NCBI GenBank assembly: GCA_032622095.1
Contig: CP136066.1
Coordinates: 118,317,319 to 118,381,318, forward strand
DNA: 64,000 bases
DNA from: Siphonodentalium dalli
Taxonomy: Eukaryota; Mollusca; Scaphopoda; Gadilida; Siphonodentaliidae
Reading direction: 5' to 3'
The position numbers and the translations under genes are program-made. The notes beneath the pieces are model-generated. The model saw nothing but the letters and a program-made list of their open reading frames with translations. It was not told the DNA's origin and made no database searches. Positions 25,319 through 37,764 of this stretch are shown here, piece after piece; the first letter of the stretch is position 1, and each line of letters opens with the position of its first letter.

Positions 25319-27905
25319 CAGGGCCACTAAACTCGGTCACGTGATGGGTAACGAAACACTCATACAAAATAGCTAATTCTCGCTTCCGATGCTTATTTCG
25401 CGAAAGCAACAAATATTCGTGTTGTGCCATAATAGCGAAAGAAGAACTATATATTTCTTGTGTCCATTGAACAAAGCCGCTTTTAGAAATATAGTCCCGT
25501 ATAAAGCTGATGCCTCACACAAATTTCAATCTCTTACTTTTCACCCATTTTCGCGCTGGTGGCTTTTATTGATAACGCCAACACATTTATCCCAATTTCA
25601 CCAGTAAGAAGCATCTGAGCTTTATTTAGAGCATTTGTCCATCCGGTATAATATACAAAAATTGAAAAACATATTCCTGCATGATTTTCAAAATATATCT
25701 TGCAAATTTGCGCATCTATCCCCTCTCTGTGCCTTCAAATGCAATATTGGTAACGCTCGGACAACAGACGAGGCATGATAACGCACACACAGTAATATAA
25801 TATCAACTAGCTTTATTCATATGGAACAATTAAAGCCGAGAACGCCTACGAGCAATGCACGATTCTACTATCGGACAATATAACATGGATAGCCTACACA
25901 TGGAACAGATAAATTTTTACGATCTATTATATCTACTAGCTTACAGTAGAAACAAAGGAACGAATTCCCCGTTATATACAAACATAATTTGTGAAACATG
26001 TCATTGTTAGAGCTGTGGGAAATCAGTATTATAATGCAATCCAAACCTAATTGTGTCCAGAAAAAACTTATTTGTTATGGAGCACAATCGGGACCAATAC
26101 ATGTTTTTCGAGGCACTGATTGTTGGTCTTTTTTCGGCAAGGGGAGATGGTCAAAGTTGTAATTTCCAATTTCACCTCGCAGATAAAAATACTCCATTTG
26201 TACCCCTCTAGTTGTAGTTATCCACCTAATCCCCCACGTTTCACAATAGGTGGAAAAGTCCACGTCACAATCGAAACTTTAAGAACATATTCTAATCTAT
26301 ATATCTCAAACCACATAATAATATTATACTATAAAGAATAGCGGAAACTCAAACTATCGGTGCAATCTCAACACATATTCGGTCTGAAGTATCTGGCTGC
26401 TGCTGCCTCTTATATCACCACGACCCTACGGTACATTTGACTCCTCACCACAGATCAGAGTTACAATTGTTGCACGTTCGTTCACATATACATTCCACAC
26501 CATTTTATTGAATAACAAAATTACCATAGGTCGTTTGTTGAACTTGGTATCTGAACATTTCCCACCAATGATAAATTCAATTCCTGTAATTTCCTCTAGA
26601 ATATAGTCTAAAATGCACCCAAGGAACATAAAGTCAAACCTGTCGCTCAACAGAACTAAAAGATGTAAACTAGTATGCATAAAGATCAGGACTGCCATAT
26701 GCACACCTCCCAGAAAGAGATTAAGGGCGTGTATAATTTCACCGCACCCTACACCGATAACGCAGAAAAACACCGACGTCCTAAAAAAAAAAGACAAGGG
26801 ATAGATGTTATTGTTAATATGACGAACATATTGTCTACACCGTCAAAGATATATGCGGACTCCAGAAAAAGCCAACTAAGTCAAAGCTAGGGGGAAACTT
26901 GTTCAATGATATCATTCGAACTATTTGGCATTCGGGGTATTCGTAAGTATATCAGAACTTTGATATAATTTTGGACCAAATGAATTTATATTTCGAAACT
27001 CTGTAACCAGGTCTGGCACATCCTGAAATGATTAAGTATAGTTATATTTATCGATAAGAGTTGAATGTGGATATCGCCGTTTCGTGAATTTGATAGAAGG
27101 TGCATAACGAACATAACGTATTTTACAAAAATGAACCAAACAGCGTCGCAGAAGATGGTACCATGCATGTTTGTTTCTCCGTGCATTTGAATGATTAATC
27201 ATGGTGTCATATGTCATGGTAAGGAAGTCAATTAGCACTCGCATTGGTATAGATATTGCAATTGTATTGGGTATAAAATAATATATATTAATTGAAGACC
27301 AGTGTCCGAAAACGCTTCTATCAATTAATATTGAATTTATTTCGAATAATTTATTATAAAATGAGATGATTTGATGGGACACTTTATTGTTCTATTTTAG
27401 AACGGACCATTCAGGCCATACCATATAGCGATATATATATTTAGGGTGTTCCCATAGCTATGCTCCGAACGTCAACTGACCCAGATTTAATGTTTGTATT
27501 GTTTTATTACATAGTTATAAGCGATAATGAGTCTAATAAACGTTTATTTGTGACAAAATTACACAATACTATTTCTGGTCTTTGTTAACAGTAACCACTG
27601 TTGTTCGTTAGCTAAACGACCACACGTTTTTAGTCCAGAACATATTCTAAATATAATCAATATTAATCGATAGAAGAATTTCTTGACAGGGGTCTGTGAT
27701 CATATATATTTTTTTTAAACCGGTAACTATATAACACATGTTTACAAAGAGAGACCATCTTTAATGTCACTTAGAAAGGCTTAGTTGTGCGATTATTGAA
27801 TAAAAAAGCTTGCGCAAAAGGCTGAACAGAATTGTATATGGATAACGTTCATTTGCTGCCGTATTGTTGAGATTGCAACATGACTGTGTGTAAGCGAGAT
27901 CACTG
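25319..27905. other. No recognised gene
   Basis: AT-rich sequence without repeats shared elsewhere in the window. The longest frame is a 123-codon minus-strand stretch at 26,426-26,797 with two hydrophobic segments. I do not recognise it and its start and exon context are unsupported, so it is not called as a gene. Confidence 0.5.
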
Positions 27906-28121
27906 AGTCGCGGCTATATTGAATTCGTGCAGCCCCCTCCCCATTCCGCGGTTTAAGTGCTACATGTCAAAGTTCTGGAGGTGCATTCGATGTATATGGA
28001 ATCAGGAATATTCCATATAACTTATAAGTTCCATATATGGAATGCACCTCCAGAACTTTGACCTGTAGCACTTAAACCGCGGAATAGTGGCTGGATGAAT
28101 CCAATATGGCCGCGACTTGTC
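27906..28121. repeat. Fold-back element, ~216 bp
   Basis: ATTCCGCGGTTTAAGTGCTA at 27,943 is repeated inverted up to 28,085 almost perfectly (inner ~65-bp arms). Weaker pairing continues outward through GAGTCGCGGC and GGCCGCGACT. It is a hairpin MITE. Confidence 0.75.
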
Positions 28122-28430
28122 AAATTTAACAATACCACTTGAATATAACTATAATAGTTGAACGTAGGATTCGCCAAACCTGATAATACTTTGCCTTATT
28201 AATTAGATTGACATTTTTGTCCAGAACGGCCTGTTATCGAACTATGTGAATATCGCTTCAATTTGCCCTTAAACCGAGTAATATCATTTTATCACACATC
28301 CGAGTAATATAGTTTTCACGACATGCGATAATTTATCTAGTTCACTACTAAATAACGTGTAGATATCGATTTGGTGACGTCACTCATATGAAAGAGTTGT
28401 CAGTTACTAAGGCACTATAATTAATAATTA

Positions 28431-28576
28431 GGATATTACTTGGTTGGTTTGATAGTTTTGGCCTGATATCAACCATCGATAACCTCATTCCAGTCTTCGG
28501 CCTTCGATCTCAGGCTGATATGAGGTTACCTCGGGATGGTATGCGGCCTAATATCAAACCAACAAGTAATATCCTC
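28431..28576. repeat. Fold-back element, ~145 bp
   Basis: AGGATATTACTTGGTTGGTT near 28,430 and AACCAACAAGTAATATCCT near 28,575 are inverse, with further pairing inward through ATATCA/TGATAT and GAGGTT/AACCTC. Confidence 0.65.
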
Positions 28577-30952
28577 TAAATAGTCCCTGATGGACAAGCA
28601 TCGCATTTGCACGGAGAAGTGTATTATATGTACATCAATAATGTACTGATATTTCAGTCTTCTGACGTTTGATTATCACTTGGATAGTATCGGTATTAGA
28701 ATTGGAATGAAGCTTTCATCAGATGCACACGCATGTGTACTTCAAAATGTATAAAAACAGTCCCCATGCAATACATTAAATGGGTATGATTGTATGCACA
28801 CATTTGGGTTCCTTCAGACGCATATATATAGTTATGCATGTTGTTAATAATAAACACATCCCTGGGCATATCATCTAGAAATTATAATAAAGAATGATTG
28901 TGTAACTTAATAAGATACTTTAATCTGTTAAATGAAGAACTGTCGATCGTTTGATAACATGCATGAGTATGAAACTGGCAACGTTTCGTTCCATTTATTC
29001 GCTTCCACACACTTTCCTGAGTAGATTGTTCGTAGGACACCATATGCACACTTCTTTTAAGAATTTGGTAGTGATGACTGTCATTGCGACATATATAACC
29101 TGTGGAAGATATAAAAATCATTCTCAAGTATTTTCTGCAATATATTACTTTACTCCGTTCGAGACTGTATATGTATATCATGCAAACCATCCAGTTGTAT
29201 TGAGCTACGACCTCGATATGCTGTTTAGATTGTCAATCACTGTACTCGTCGTCGTGAATCACGAGCTTCCCGCGAAATAAGATCGCTATTCACAACGGAT
29301 AGCCATCGCTGGCTGTGACAGAAAACTTTACAGTAAGAGGAGTGCACTATGAAACCAGTCGCTAAAAATACAGTATATAGTGTGCGATGCATGGGGAGTT
29401 TTGAGTGATTATTATGTGCAAGATAGAAGGCCAACACAATATATAGTGAAATTCAACAATTATTTAATTCAACAACCCATGCATGGTGGTGTCCTAACGT
29501 GTGCAGTTATAGAATGCCTCAGGAAAGCCTAAATAATGGCATAACCCTATTAATGAACAGTGAAAGATTTTGTGTTCTCTTCCCCTTTCCCGAATTGAAT
29601 AGTTCATTCAATTTAATAATATTCCGTTTTTGGTAGAAGTTGGGTTTTATATATCTCTCTCGTAGAGTCTGTAATGCAGGGCATTTTAAAATTACATGGA
29701 ATTCATAACCGATTTAAAAATTACATGGAATTCATAACCGAGTTCTAAGTTACATAAAGTACTCTGTCTGAGTAATCTGAACCTACCCTGGATCCCGATT
29801 CAACTGGTAAGTATAGCGACTTCTGCTCCTGAACCGTAACTAAAAGAATATTTGGCACACCCACCGACATCACCAGAGCTCAGCGGTCTCTGTCATGTTT
29901 GTTCTTTGCATTTATTTTTAATTTAAAAAACACGAACAAATGCGGCATTTAAAGGTAATCAATCCGATTAGATGTCCCCATTTCATCAGATTTTTTTTAA
30001 ATACCGCTTCTGTTATCAGAATCGAGTAATTGCTCAAAATTAATGCTAACCACAGTCAACTATATTATAAAATTTCCCAAAACCTGTAATTTATCAACAT
30101 TTTGTTCAACGAAATTTTGCCGGTTTGTCAAATATCTGACAAAAAAGCAACTTGATGCACATCGCTTCTACCGTGTCGACTTTGTTTCGATTTGGTAGTA
30201 ACAAATCAGAAGTGATGCACATCAGCGAGCTCACCAACCTTATGTCGGATTTCCTAAACCCAAAGAGGTGAAGCCGAAATCGCATTGAAATCAACTCGCG
30301 GACTTGAAGGGGCTTGAACGATGGCGTCGTGGTTGATGTGAGGTCCAAATTCAGGAACCCCTCTTCTCCATCAACATAACGTCTATCTGGTCATCCATGC
30401 TAACACCGAACTGAATTTCCACCACATATGACCTGGCATTTATACCTGTATTGCCACAATATATCACGAGAATCCCGGGTCGTACGTTGTGACTGGTCGA
30501 ATTATTGACAATATTAACAGGTCATGATTATCGCATTGTTGCAAATGAGACGATAAGTGAAGTATTAAGGGACTGTACACCAAACACACGCTTTGAGTTG
30601 TAAAAGTTGTACGAAATAATGATCGTACGTGTTCGTCGAAACTCTTACGCGTAATCGTTTTGCGAAAGGACTTTTTGGCCATACGGATAGACTTACGTCT
30701 ACGAATAGCTATCCGTATTCGTAATCGTAAACGTGAGGATGCGAAAGGTCTCTAATAGCTTAACATCAAGGTGTGTGACCACCGACGGACAGCTGATTAG
30801 AGACAATCAAACTGGCACACTGACCCATATATACACAGGTGAAAAGCGGGCTGGTCTATCAGCGATTGCACAATAATATTGTGTTCATGTATTCATGTTC
30901 AAAATTATTTTGCTTGTATTCAAATCTCGTAATAACATGTCACCATTGTATA
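28577..30952. other. No recognised gene
   Basis: No protein or RNA gene seen. A short duplication (AAAATTACATGGAATTCATA, twice) lies at about 29,687-29,740. A fragment AAAGGTAATCAATCCGAT at about 29,952 matches the end of the fold-back element at 33,969-34,408. Confidence 0.5.
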
Positions 30953-33547
30953 TCTATATCTATATTTGCGAATGTCTGTCTATCTGTCTGTCTGTCTGTG
31001 TTCTATAGAAATTCACAGGGGACTATCTAGATGATGCCAAATGGGTCTACTAGGAGTAGCTTTTCACGAGAAAGATAATGGTCGGGGTTAGAATTTTCTA
31101 AAGTGACGCCGTTGTTGTCAGGGGCAGAAAAAGGGGAGGGGCAGAAAAAAAAGTTGTCGCCGATTGCCACCAAACTTATATATAATCATCCCCATAATAT
31201 GAGGAATCTAATGGCGTGGTTTAAATATGGCAAAAGTCTCGCCGTTCGTGTCAGGGGTGCCCGGAAGTAGGGGCAGATTTTTTTCTTCTGTCGCCGATTG
31301 CCACGAAACTTACATATAATCATCCCCATGATATGAAGAATCCAACGGTGTGGTTTAAATATGTCAAAAGTGGCGTCGTTTGAGTCAGGGATGAACGGAA
31401 GGAGAGAGGGGCCCCAAAATTGATAAAACTAATTTTAGCGCCCATTTCCACCAAATTGATATATATTCTTCTTCATGATACAAGGAATCTAATTGTGCGA
31501 TTTAACAACGCCAAATTGTTGTTTTTGTATGAGAGATTGGGAGGGGTGGGCACTAAATTTGATAATAAGTCGCCGATTGCCACCACACTTATACAAAATC
31601 ATCCCCATGGTATGAGGAGTCTAATGGTGTGGCTTTTATCTGTCAAATGTGGCCTCATTCGAGTGAGGGTTGCATTGAAAGGGACAGGGGCACCAAAATT
31701 GATGCACAATTTGTTAGCGCCAATTTCCACCAAATTGATACACGTTCTTATCCATGATACGAGGAATCTAATCGTGATTTAAAGACGCCATAGTGGTGCT
31801 GTTTGGGTGAGAGATGGCGAGGGGAGGGATTGGCACCAAATTTGATAAAAAAAAATTAGTTTAGTCGCCGATTATCACCAACTTATAAACAATCATCTCC
31901 ATGATATCAGGAGTGTAATCGTGTGGTTTAAGGATGTCACAAGTGGGGCCATTCGAGTTAGTGGTGTAGAGGTGAGATGGACCCAACAAATGATATCAAT
32001 ATGTTTAGCGCCGTGGTGTTTAGGTGAGAGAAGGGGAGGGAGGGATTGGCACCAAATTTGATAAAAAAATTGTATATAGAGATGAGAGGGACACAACAAA
32101 TTATATCTATATGTTTAATGCCGATTTCCACCAGATTGATACATATTCTTCTCCGTGATACGAGGAATCTTACCATGTGGTTTAGATACACCAAATTGGT
32201 GCCCTATGGGAGAGAGATATGGGGACCTTAAATTTGATACGAATTTGTATACTCGCCAAAATATTTTTAGTACCAATTACAATCAAATCCATACATGTTC
32301 TTCTCAAATGATACAAGACATAAAATCGTGCTATCTGTCTGTCTTTTTGTCTGTATGTGTGCGTTCTATATATAACTTCACGCGGTACAATCAAGATGGC
32401 ACAAGGCGTTCTAAGAGGGGTAACTTTTTACAAGGAAGATAATGGTGCGGGTTAAAATTTTCTAAAATGACGCTGTTGGTGGGAGGGGGAATTTAAAAAA
32501 TATGGTGAAATAGTTTTGTCGCTGATTTCCACCAAACGAATACATAATCACCTTCGCAATATGGCATTGTTCGAGTCAGCGTTGCATCAACAATTGATTT
32601 AATAAACCAAAATTCCACCAAATTCATACACGTTTTTCTCTAATGATATACCATGAATTAAATCACATTTGGTGTCGTTTGTGTCACGATGGCGAGCGGA
32701 TATACACTATCATTGATAAGATTGCTATTAGCCGATATCCACATATAAGTTATATATATATGCAGTCACCAGGCCATCTCCATATCATTTTAAGTAGTTG
32801 GGCGTTCACATTTCACAATCCCGACATATGGTGACCCACATAAGTCACTTGAACAATTATATCTTTTTTGTCAGGAGATATGGAAGGCCTGTTCAAAAAT
32901 AGTAGTCACAGTGTGCAGTCAAATATAGTTTCTTCTGATATACAAGAAAATGCAGTTAGTATCACAAGACTTTTCAGGATCCTACCAATACTGACATCTG
33001 ACAGGGGTTTTAGAACAGACTCATCGACTGACATAAACAACTCAAAATCCCGCTCTGTGTCTGGCACATGCAGCTGATATATAGGCGCAACAACATTTCG
33101 TTTAAACTAAGAATATTCAGCCAATATATAGCACCCTGAACAGAGGAGCACCTGGAAATTTCTTTGAAAAATATGTATCTTCATGGAGATATCATAGCCA
33201 GGTGTCCTCGAGATCTTAGTCCAACCCACTAGATTGATTGATACATCTCAATATGTAAAACCCAATTATCATCTTTTATCGAACTAATGTATTTATGATG
33301 TTCACGTATCATATTATAACGTCTAATGTATACGCAGTTGTAAATAAAGAAATCGCGATAAACAGAATGACAATTGACAAGGTGAGCCACTACTTATATT
33401 CCATGACTGTAATAGTCATGTTTTGTGATGCTATTTGAATATACAATTTATGAGAAAACGTATAACACTTTAAGCAAGAGCATTCTCTATTTCCAACAAA
33501 TATCCACAGCATACATTAACCTGGGCAACGCCGGGCAACCCTGCTAG
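30953..33547 (+). mobile_element. Helitron-like element with internal tandem array
   Basis: It begins TCTATATCTATATTTGCG after an A and continues into a TCTGTCTATC microsatellite. It ends GGGCAACGCCGGGCAACCCT-GCTAG (CTAG at 33,544-33,547) followed by T. A TC start, a GC-rich hairpin near the 3' end, CTAG and the A/T target fit a non-autonomous Helitron. No Rep/helicase frame is present. The exact 5' base is less sure than the 3' end. Confidence 0.6.
31130..32640 (+). repeat. Tandem array, ~130-150-bp degenerate units
   Basis: Units begin near GTCGCCGATTGCCACC or GCGCCAATTTCCACC and contain AATCATCCCCAT.ATATGAGG and CTAATGGCGTGGTTTAAATA. They recur at about 31,155, 31,289, 31,438, 31,568, 31,716 and 31,865, then decay. 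Non-coding. Confidence 0.7.
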
Positions 33548-33555
33548 TACAGGAT

Positions 33556-33900
33556 ATGATCAAAGACAGAAATGTGTGTACATATGGATTACGATCTGAT
33601 AGCAGTATGCTTTTGTACATTCCTTTCAACAAACAGAAAACGTTTGGCGATAGGGCATTTTCATTTGCAGGTCCACATCTATGGAATAGCATTCCACCTC
33701 ACTTGAAAATATTCACTGATTTAAATAAGTTTAAGACCGGCCTCAAAACATATCTCTTTGATGTAGCATTTAATTCCTAGATATATGTGCATGTACATGT
33801 ATTATGCTGATTAGGCAATGAGCTCGATGTAATGTAAAGCGCCGTTGAATATGTACTCATAATATTGAGCGCTATACAAATTAATTATTGTATTGTATTG
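33556..33900 (+). pseudogene. LINE 3' end: C-terminal coding tail and 3' UTR
   Basis: 33,556-33,780 encodes the usual last block of many invertebrate LINE polyproteins: TFGDRAFSFAGPHLWNSIPP followed by LKIFTDLNKFKTGLKTYLF. It ends at TAG. The following sequence holds the typical 3' UTR element GTAAAGCGCCGTTGA...GAGCGCTATACAAATTAA and ends in an ATTGT repeat tail, the hallmark of CR1/L2-like LINEs. Everything 5' of the last ~75 codons is absent; a Helitron end abuts it. Confidence 0.75.
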
Positions 33901-33968
33901 TTCGAGTTAATTGTTGAAAGGAAATCACCCATGACGGCATGACCCCAGATAAACATTTAACTTAAAGG

Positions 33969-34408
33969 TACTCAATCCGATCAGACGTTCCTATATTACT
34001 ATTTATTCAAATTTGGGGGTAAACAATATTTGAGTCGAGTCGAGGCACCCACCCATCAAAGCTCTGAGTGATTAGATATCGATTTTTGAAGTATTTAATT
34101 TTTGAAGATATGGACCACAAGTTAGCAGAACCACGTGCTCAAAACGCGGGTGCAAGATGGATAACTCTAAAATCAAGTGGTTATTATTGTTAATAGTAAC
34201 TACTTGATTTTAGTGTTATCCATCTTACACCCGCAATTTGTCCGTTTTGAGCTAACTTGTCGTCCACATCTCCAAAAATTAAATACTTAAAAAATCGATA
34301 TCTAATCACTCTGAGCTTTGATGGGTGGGTTCCTCGACTCGAATCAAATATTTTTTACCCCCAAAGCCAAAGAAATAGTAATATAGGAGCGTCTGATCGG
34401 ATTGAGTA
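33969..34408. repeat. Fold-back element, 440 bp, near-perfect
   Basis: TACTCAATCCGATCAGACG at the left pairs with CGTCTGATCGGATTGAGTA at the right. Pairing continues nearly to the centre at ~34,190 with few mismatches. A related end lies near 29,952. Confidence 0.85.
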
Positions 34409-34991
34409 TAAGTTGAAAACCGTATAGCTGAGTATCCGGATAGCCGTAATTCTTATCCGGCGAAGTATAAACACTCTACTGTTATCGCTACCGGCTAAAG
34501 CGAATACGATCTTCGTCGGGTAATGTATAAACACCCCCTTAATATGCTCGTTAATTTTTGACCATTCATTGTATGTGCGTCATAGCATTGCATGTATGTG
34601 CTGTCAGAACATGACAGCGTATTTGATTTACCAGGCTGCTTCCTGGCAGGTGGTTGCTCCCTGTTCCTCTTTCAATCCGAAGAACAGGTATAGCCGTTGA
34701 TAAGATGGGGTTTTTCATAACTGATGGTATCGATGTTTTTTAGAAGCATTTTCAATTTCCTCAAGCTATATTCGGTTCTTGAAAAATACTAGGAATAATA
34801 ATTCTCTTAACTGGTTAAGACACGGGCAATATGGGCATGTCAACAATGTGGAAAACCAAGCCAACAACTTGTAGACATATATAATTAAAAACGAATGTGT
34901 GTGCATATACAATGTGATGCGGTTTGATCGTGTATTAGCAATATCGATTTAGATAGACGTATTTTATTTTCTAGACTATAATCGGTGTATC

Positions 34992-35079
34992 ATGAAGATA
35001 AGACGATGGATTTGTGCAGTTGTTGTGCTGAGTGTGTTGTTATGTGTGCTGAATTTCGGGTATATTGAACGTTCCCAAG
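34992..35079 (+). CDS. Carbohydrate sulfotransferase, first coding exon (partial gene)
   Basis: This encodes MKIRRWICAVVVLSVLLCVL followed by NFGYIERSQ: a short basic cytoplasmic tail and one hydrophobic segment (about residues 6-20), the signal anchor expected for a type II Golgi enzyme. The exon ends in CCCAAG|GTATTA, a good splice donor, after one base of a codon. A likely acceptor (ATTTTATTTTCTAG) at 34,961-34,974 suggests an upstream 5' UTR intron. The next exon at 52,170 starts with two bases that complete the codon (G|GA) and stays in frame, which is the evidence for joining them. The function comes from that second exon. No transcript evidence is available here. Confidence 0.6.
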
Positions 35080-36079
35080 GTATTATATATTCTTTATTAC
35101 CATCTATTAATTGACAATATGTTTAAATCAATAAAATGTATGCTACGCGTCGCGCGAGCAAACGTGGTTTTAACGACATAGACACTCGTACAATACATCA
35201 GACCATACTATTACCGGATACCAAATGCCCACAAGCTAGCAACACTATTTAATAGTCGCAAAAAATTACGAAGAATCTCTCAATCTTTATGAAAAAGGTC
35301 ATCGCGGATATCTTCCGGAACTCTTGAGGCTACATTTTGGAACAAGCAAGTATATATACCGACATAATATACATGTTCTTTACACATGTACCAAATATAT
35401 ATATAAAGTATGACCCCAAAACGCCAATATAATAGTTTATGCCTATAGCTGCGTTCTATAAGGCAGCACCATATAAGTTCAAAATCACTTACCACACATG
35501 TCCAATGTCGCAATGCATAGCTCCTTAAGGGCCAGACGCACGTATTATTGTCAAAATTTCCTGGTATTTCAAAATGTCTTTGTGAAATTTTGGTGCAAGC
35601 GATGTTTGTGACACAATATTTAAGAACCATTGACCAATTGTTTTGCAAACCGCATGTGTTTCGGTGAAACGTCCAGAATTCCACGAATTTCATGGATTTG
35701 AAAGCTGATTTGTTAAATTTTCCCGCGTGCGTTGCCCGCCATATTGAAAGTTGCTTGGATTTTTCGGATTTAACTTCGATTTAAACAATTCACAAGTTAA
35801 ATACCTTTTTGAAAATGACTATATATCACTTCAAATATGCCTAATAAGAGAAACAAGAGAGTCAATGGCTGTGGAGTCGCTCACCTGACTGCAAAGGCTG
35901 AAACTACTGGGATTCTCAAGACTACAACAGTCAGTACTTGTCAAAATAACTTAAGACAAGCGGTTCCAAATAGGGACATAACTGGAGGTTCTTCGTTGAG
36001 CAGGGGTCTTCACCTTGAAATTTCTAATTGAATACCACTGCCAAACCCCTACTCTTTTTAAACAAGACAACCAGATCAC
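35080..36079. other. First part of the sulfotransferase intron, no gene seen
   Basis: No repeat or coding family recognised. A 64-codon plus-strand frame at 35,837-36,031 has no similarity I know. Confidence 0.5.
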
Positions 36080-36305
36080 AGTCCTAAGTTCACAAAATTC
36101 CTTTTGCACATCCCACTTAGGTTGGAATTTTACTACTGGTTCTTGAAGCTCTCCAACTTTTGGAAATTTCCAACCTGTCATCGGCCCACCTGACACACCC
36201 CATAAAGTTTTAAAATGTGGCCATTTCCAATTTCGGTCTAAGAGTTTAACTGGAAGTATGTCTAAAAACATACTGGTTGGAAAATCAAACTGTGAGAACA
36301 ATTCA
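36080..36305. repeat. Dispersed repeat, copy 2 (inverted)
   Basis: GGTTGGAAAATCAAACTGTG near 36,280 and GGAAATTTCCAACCTGTCAT near 36,160 match the inverse of 12,105-12,300 with differences. Confidence 0.6.
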
Positions 36306-37607
36306 AGCCTATGTCGTTTGGTGTGAAAATCAAATTTACAACTAATGTTATATCAGGCATGAACTTTATAACTGTTGACCATTTTGACCCCAACCCCCAT
36401 CTAAACTCCCTTCCCATTGTCCCAAACATTGCCTTCATATACCCCCATGCACCATGTCAGCTTAGAAATAATTAGTAATCTATATATTATTATAACAGTA
36501 CGCAACTTGAATTTACAGCATAGATACATACAGGGTGGGTGGAGGAGTGTTAAATCTCTTATATCTGTTCTATTCTGCCCCTATTTGAACCAAGATAAAT
36601 CCCAATTTATGATATCCATTCATTTAGTAATTTCAAACAGCATATTTTAAGAGTTGAAGTGAATTAATTTTCCTCAAAAGTAGTTACAAAATGTTGGGAA
36701 GGGTTATCACCCATGATGGCACCACTGCCACATTTTCCATAAAATTATCAGCGTAATAGATCAACACCGCATTGAAGGTTGTTACCTCCCGCATCAGAAA
36801 ATACATGTTGCAAGGCTGGCAAAGTGTCCAAACATGGCTAAAAATTACTCAAGTGTGAACCACCGCCTGCGGTGGCAGTCAATGAAGGACAACTGATCTA
36901 AAATTGGTATATGTCGTTCAAAATATGATAATCTCGCAAACGATTGACTACACTACTAATTTATATTCTTTTTTTTCTTTTTTTTCTTTCTTTTTTTACT
37001 TTTTTTTATTGATAAAGAAGAATAATAACAAAAGAAAGAGACAAAATACATTCACTCATTCATACTCTCTGTCCAAAACATGGAAGAGTTTCACTAATTT
37101 ATATTCTAATAAAAAATATGATCATGGATTTACAAACTGTGGCAATTAGGCAATACATTATTAAAATATCTGTTATTGACAAATAATTGTTTTGTTTTTA
37201 TTTTTGGTTGGAATATGTTGCAATGCAATCTCAGAGTAAAGAATAAGCTAAGTCTCACTGAGACCCGGTTCACATTGGTTTGTCAGCAAAGTCTCTGTGA
37301 CACTCAGCTTACTCTGCCCCTAGAATATCGCAGGCTCCACGTTTAACCATATGAGTGCTAACAGTTACTTCGACTGGGTAGTATAGGATACTTTAGAAAG
37401 TTAGTGTAAAGGGATAAATTTCAAGAGTATATATCCGACTCTGTAAAATCATTTTTAAAAGTTGGATGCTTTTTGTGTGTATGGAGTGTAATAGTGTAAC
37501 CGAAGTTAACCATTTGCGTTGAAAAAATACTAATGTGGCATTGTTTTTGGCAATAAATATTAAAATTAATTGACATTCTAGTTATATGGGGAGATATGTA
37601 ATAAATA
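36306..37607. other. No gene seen; poly-pyrimidine tract
   Basis: Contains a T/C-rich tract at about 36,968-37,010 (TTCTTTTTTTTC type). Otherwise plain AT-rich sequence. Confidence 0.5.
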
Positions 37608-37764
37608 TAGAACCGTGTTTGTTTTTTGTAAATGATTACCGCACTCGATAGCCGCCGGCGGAGTGATACCACTCATGTCGTTCTGGTCCGCGTGTTGTAA
37701 CTCCACCGGCTATCTCGTGCGGTAATCATGCATTTACAAAAACAAACACGAAGACGGTTCTATG
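37608..37764. repeat. Hairpin element, ~157 bp
   Basis: TTTGTAAATGATTACCGCAC near 37,626 pairs with GTGCGGTAATCATGCATTTA near 37,717; the outer ATAGAACCG/CGGTTCTAT also pair. Confidence 0.75.

Noticed and set aside
26426-26797. 123-codon hydrophobic minus-strand frame
   Set aside because: No recognised family, no splice or start context, base composition like the surroundings.
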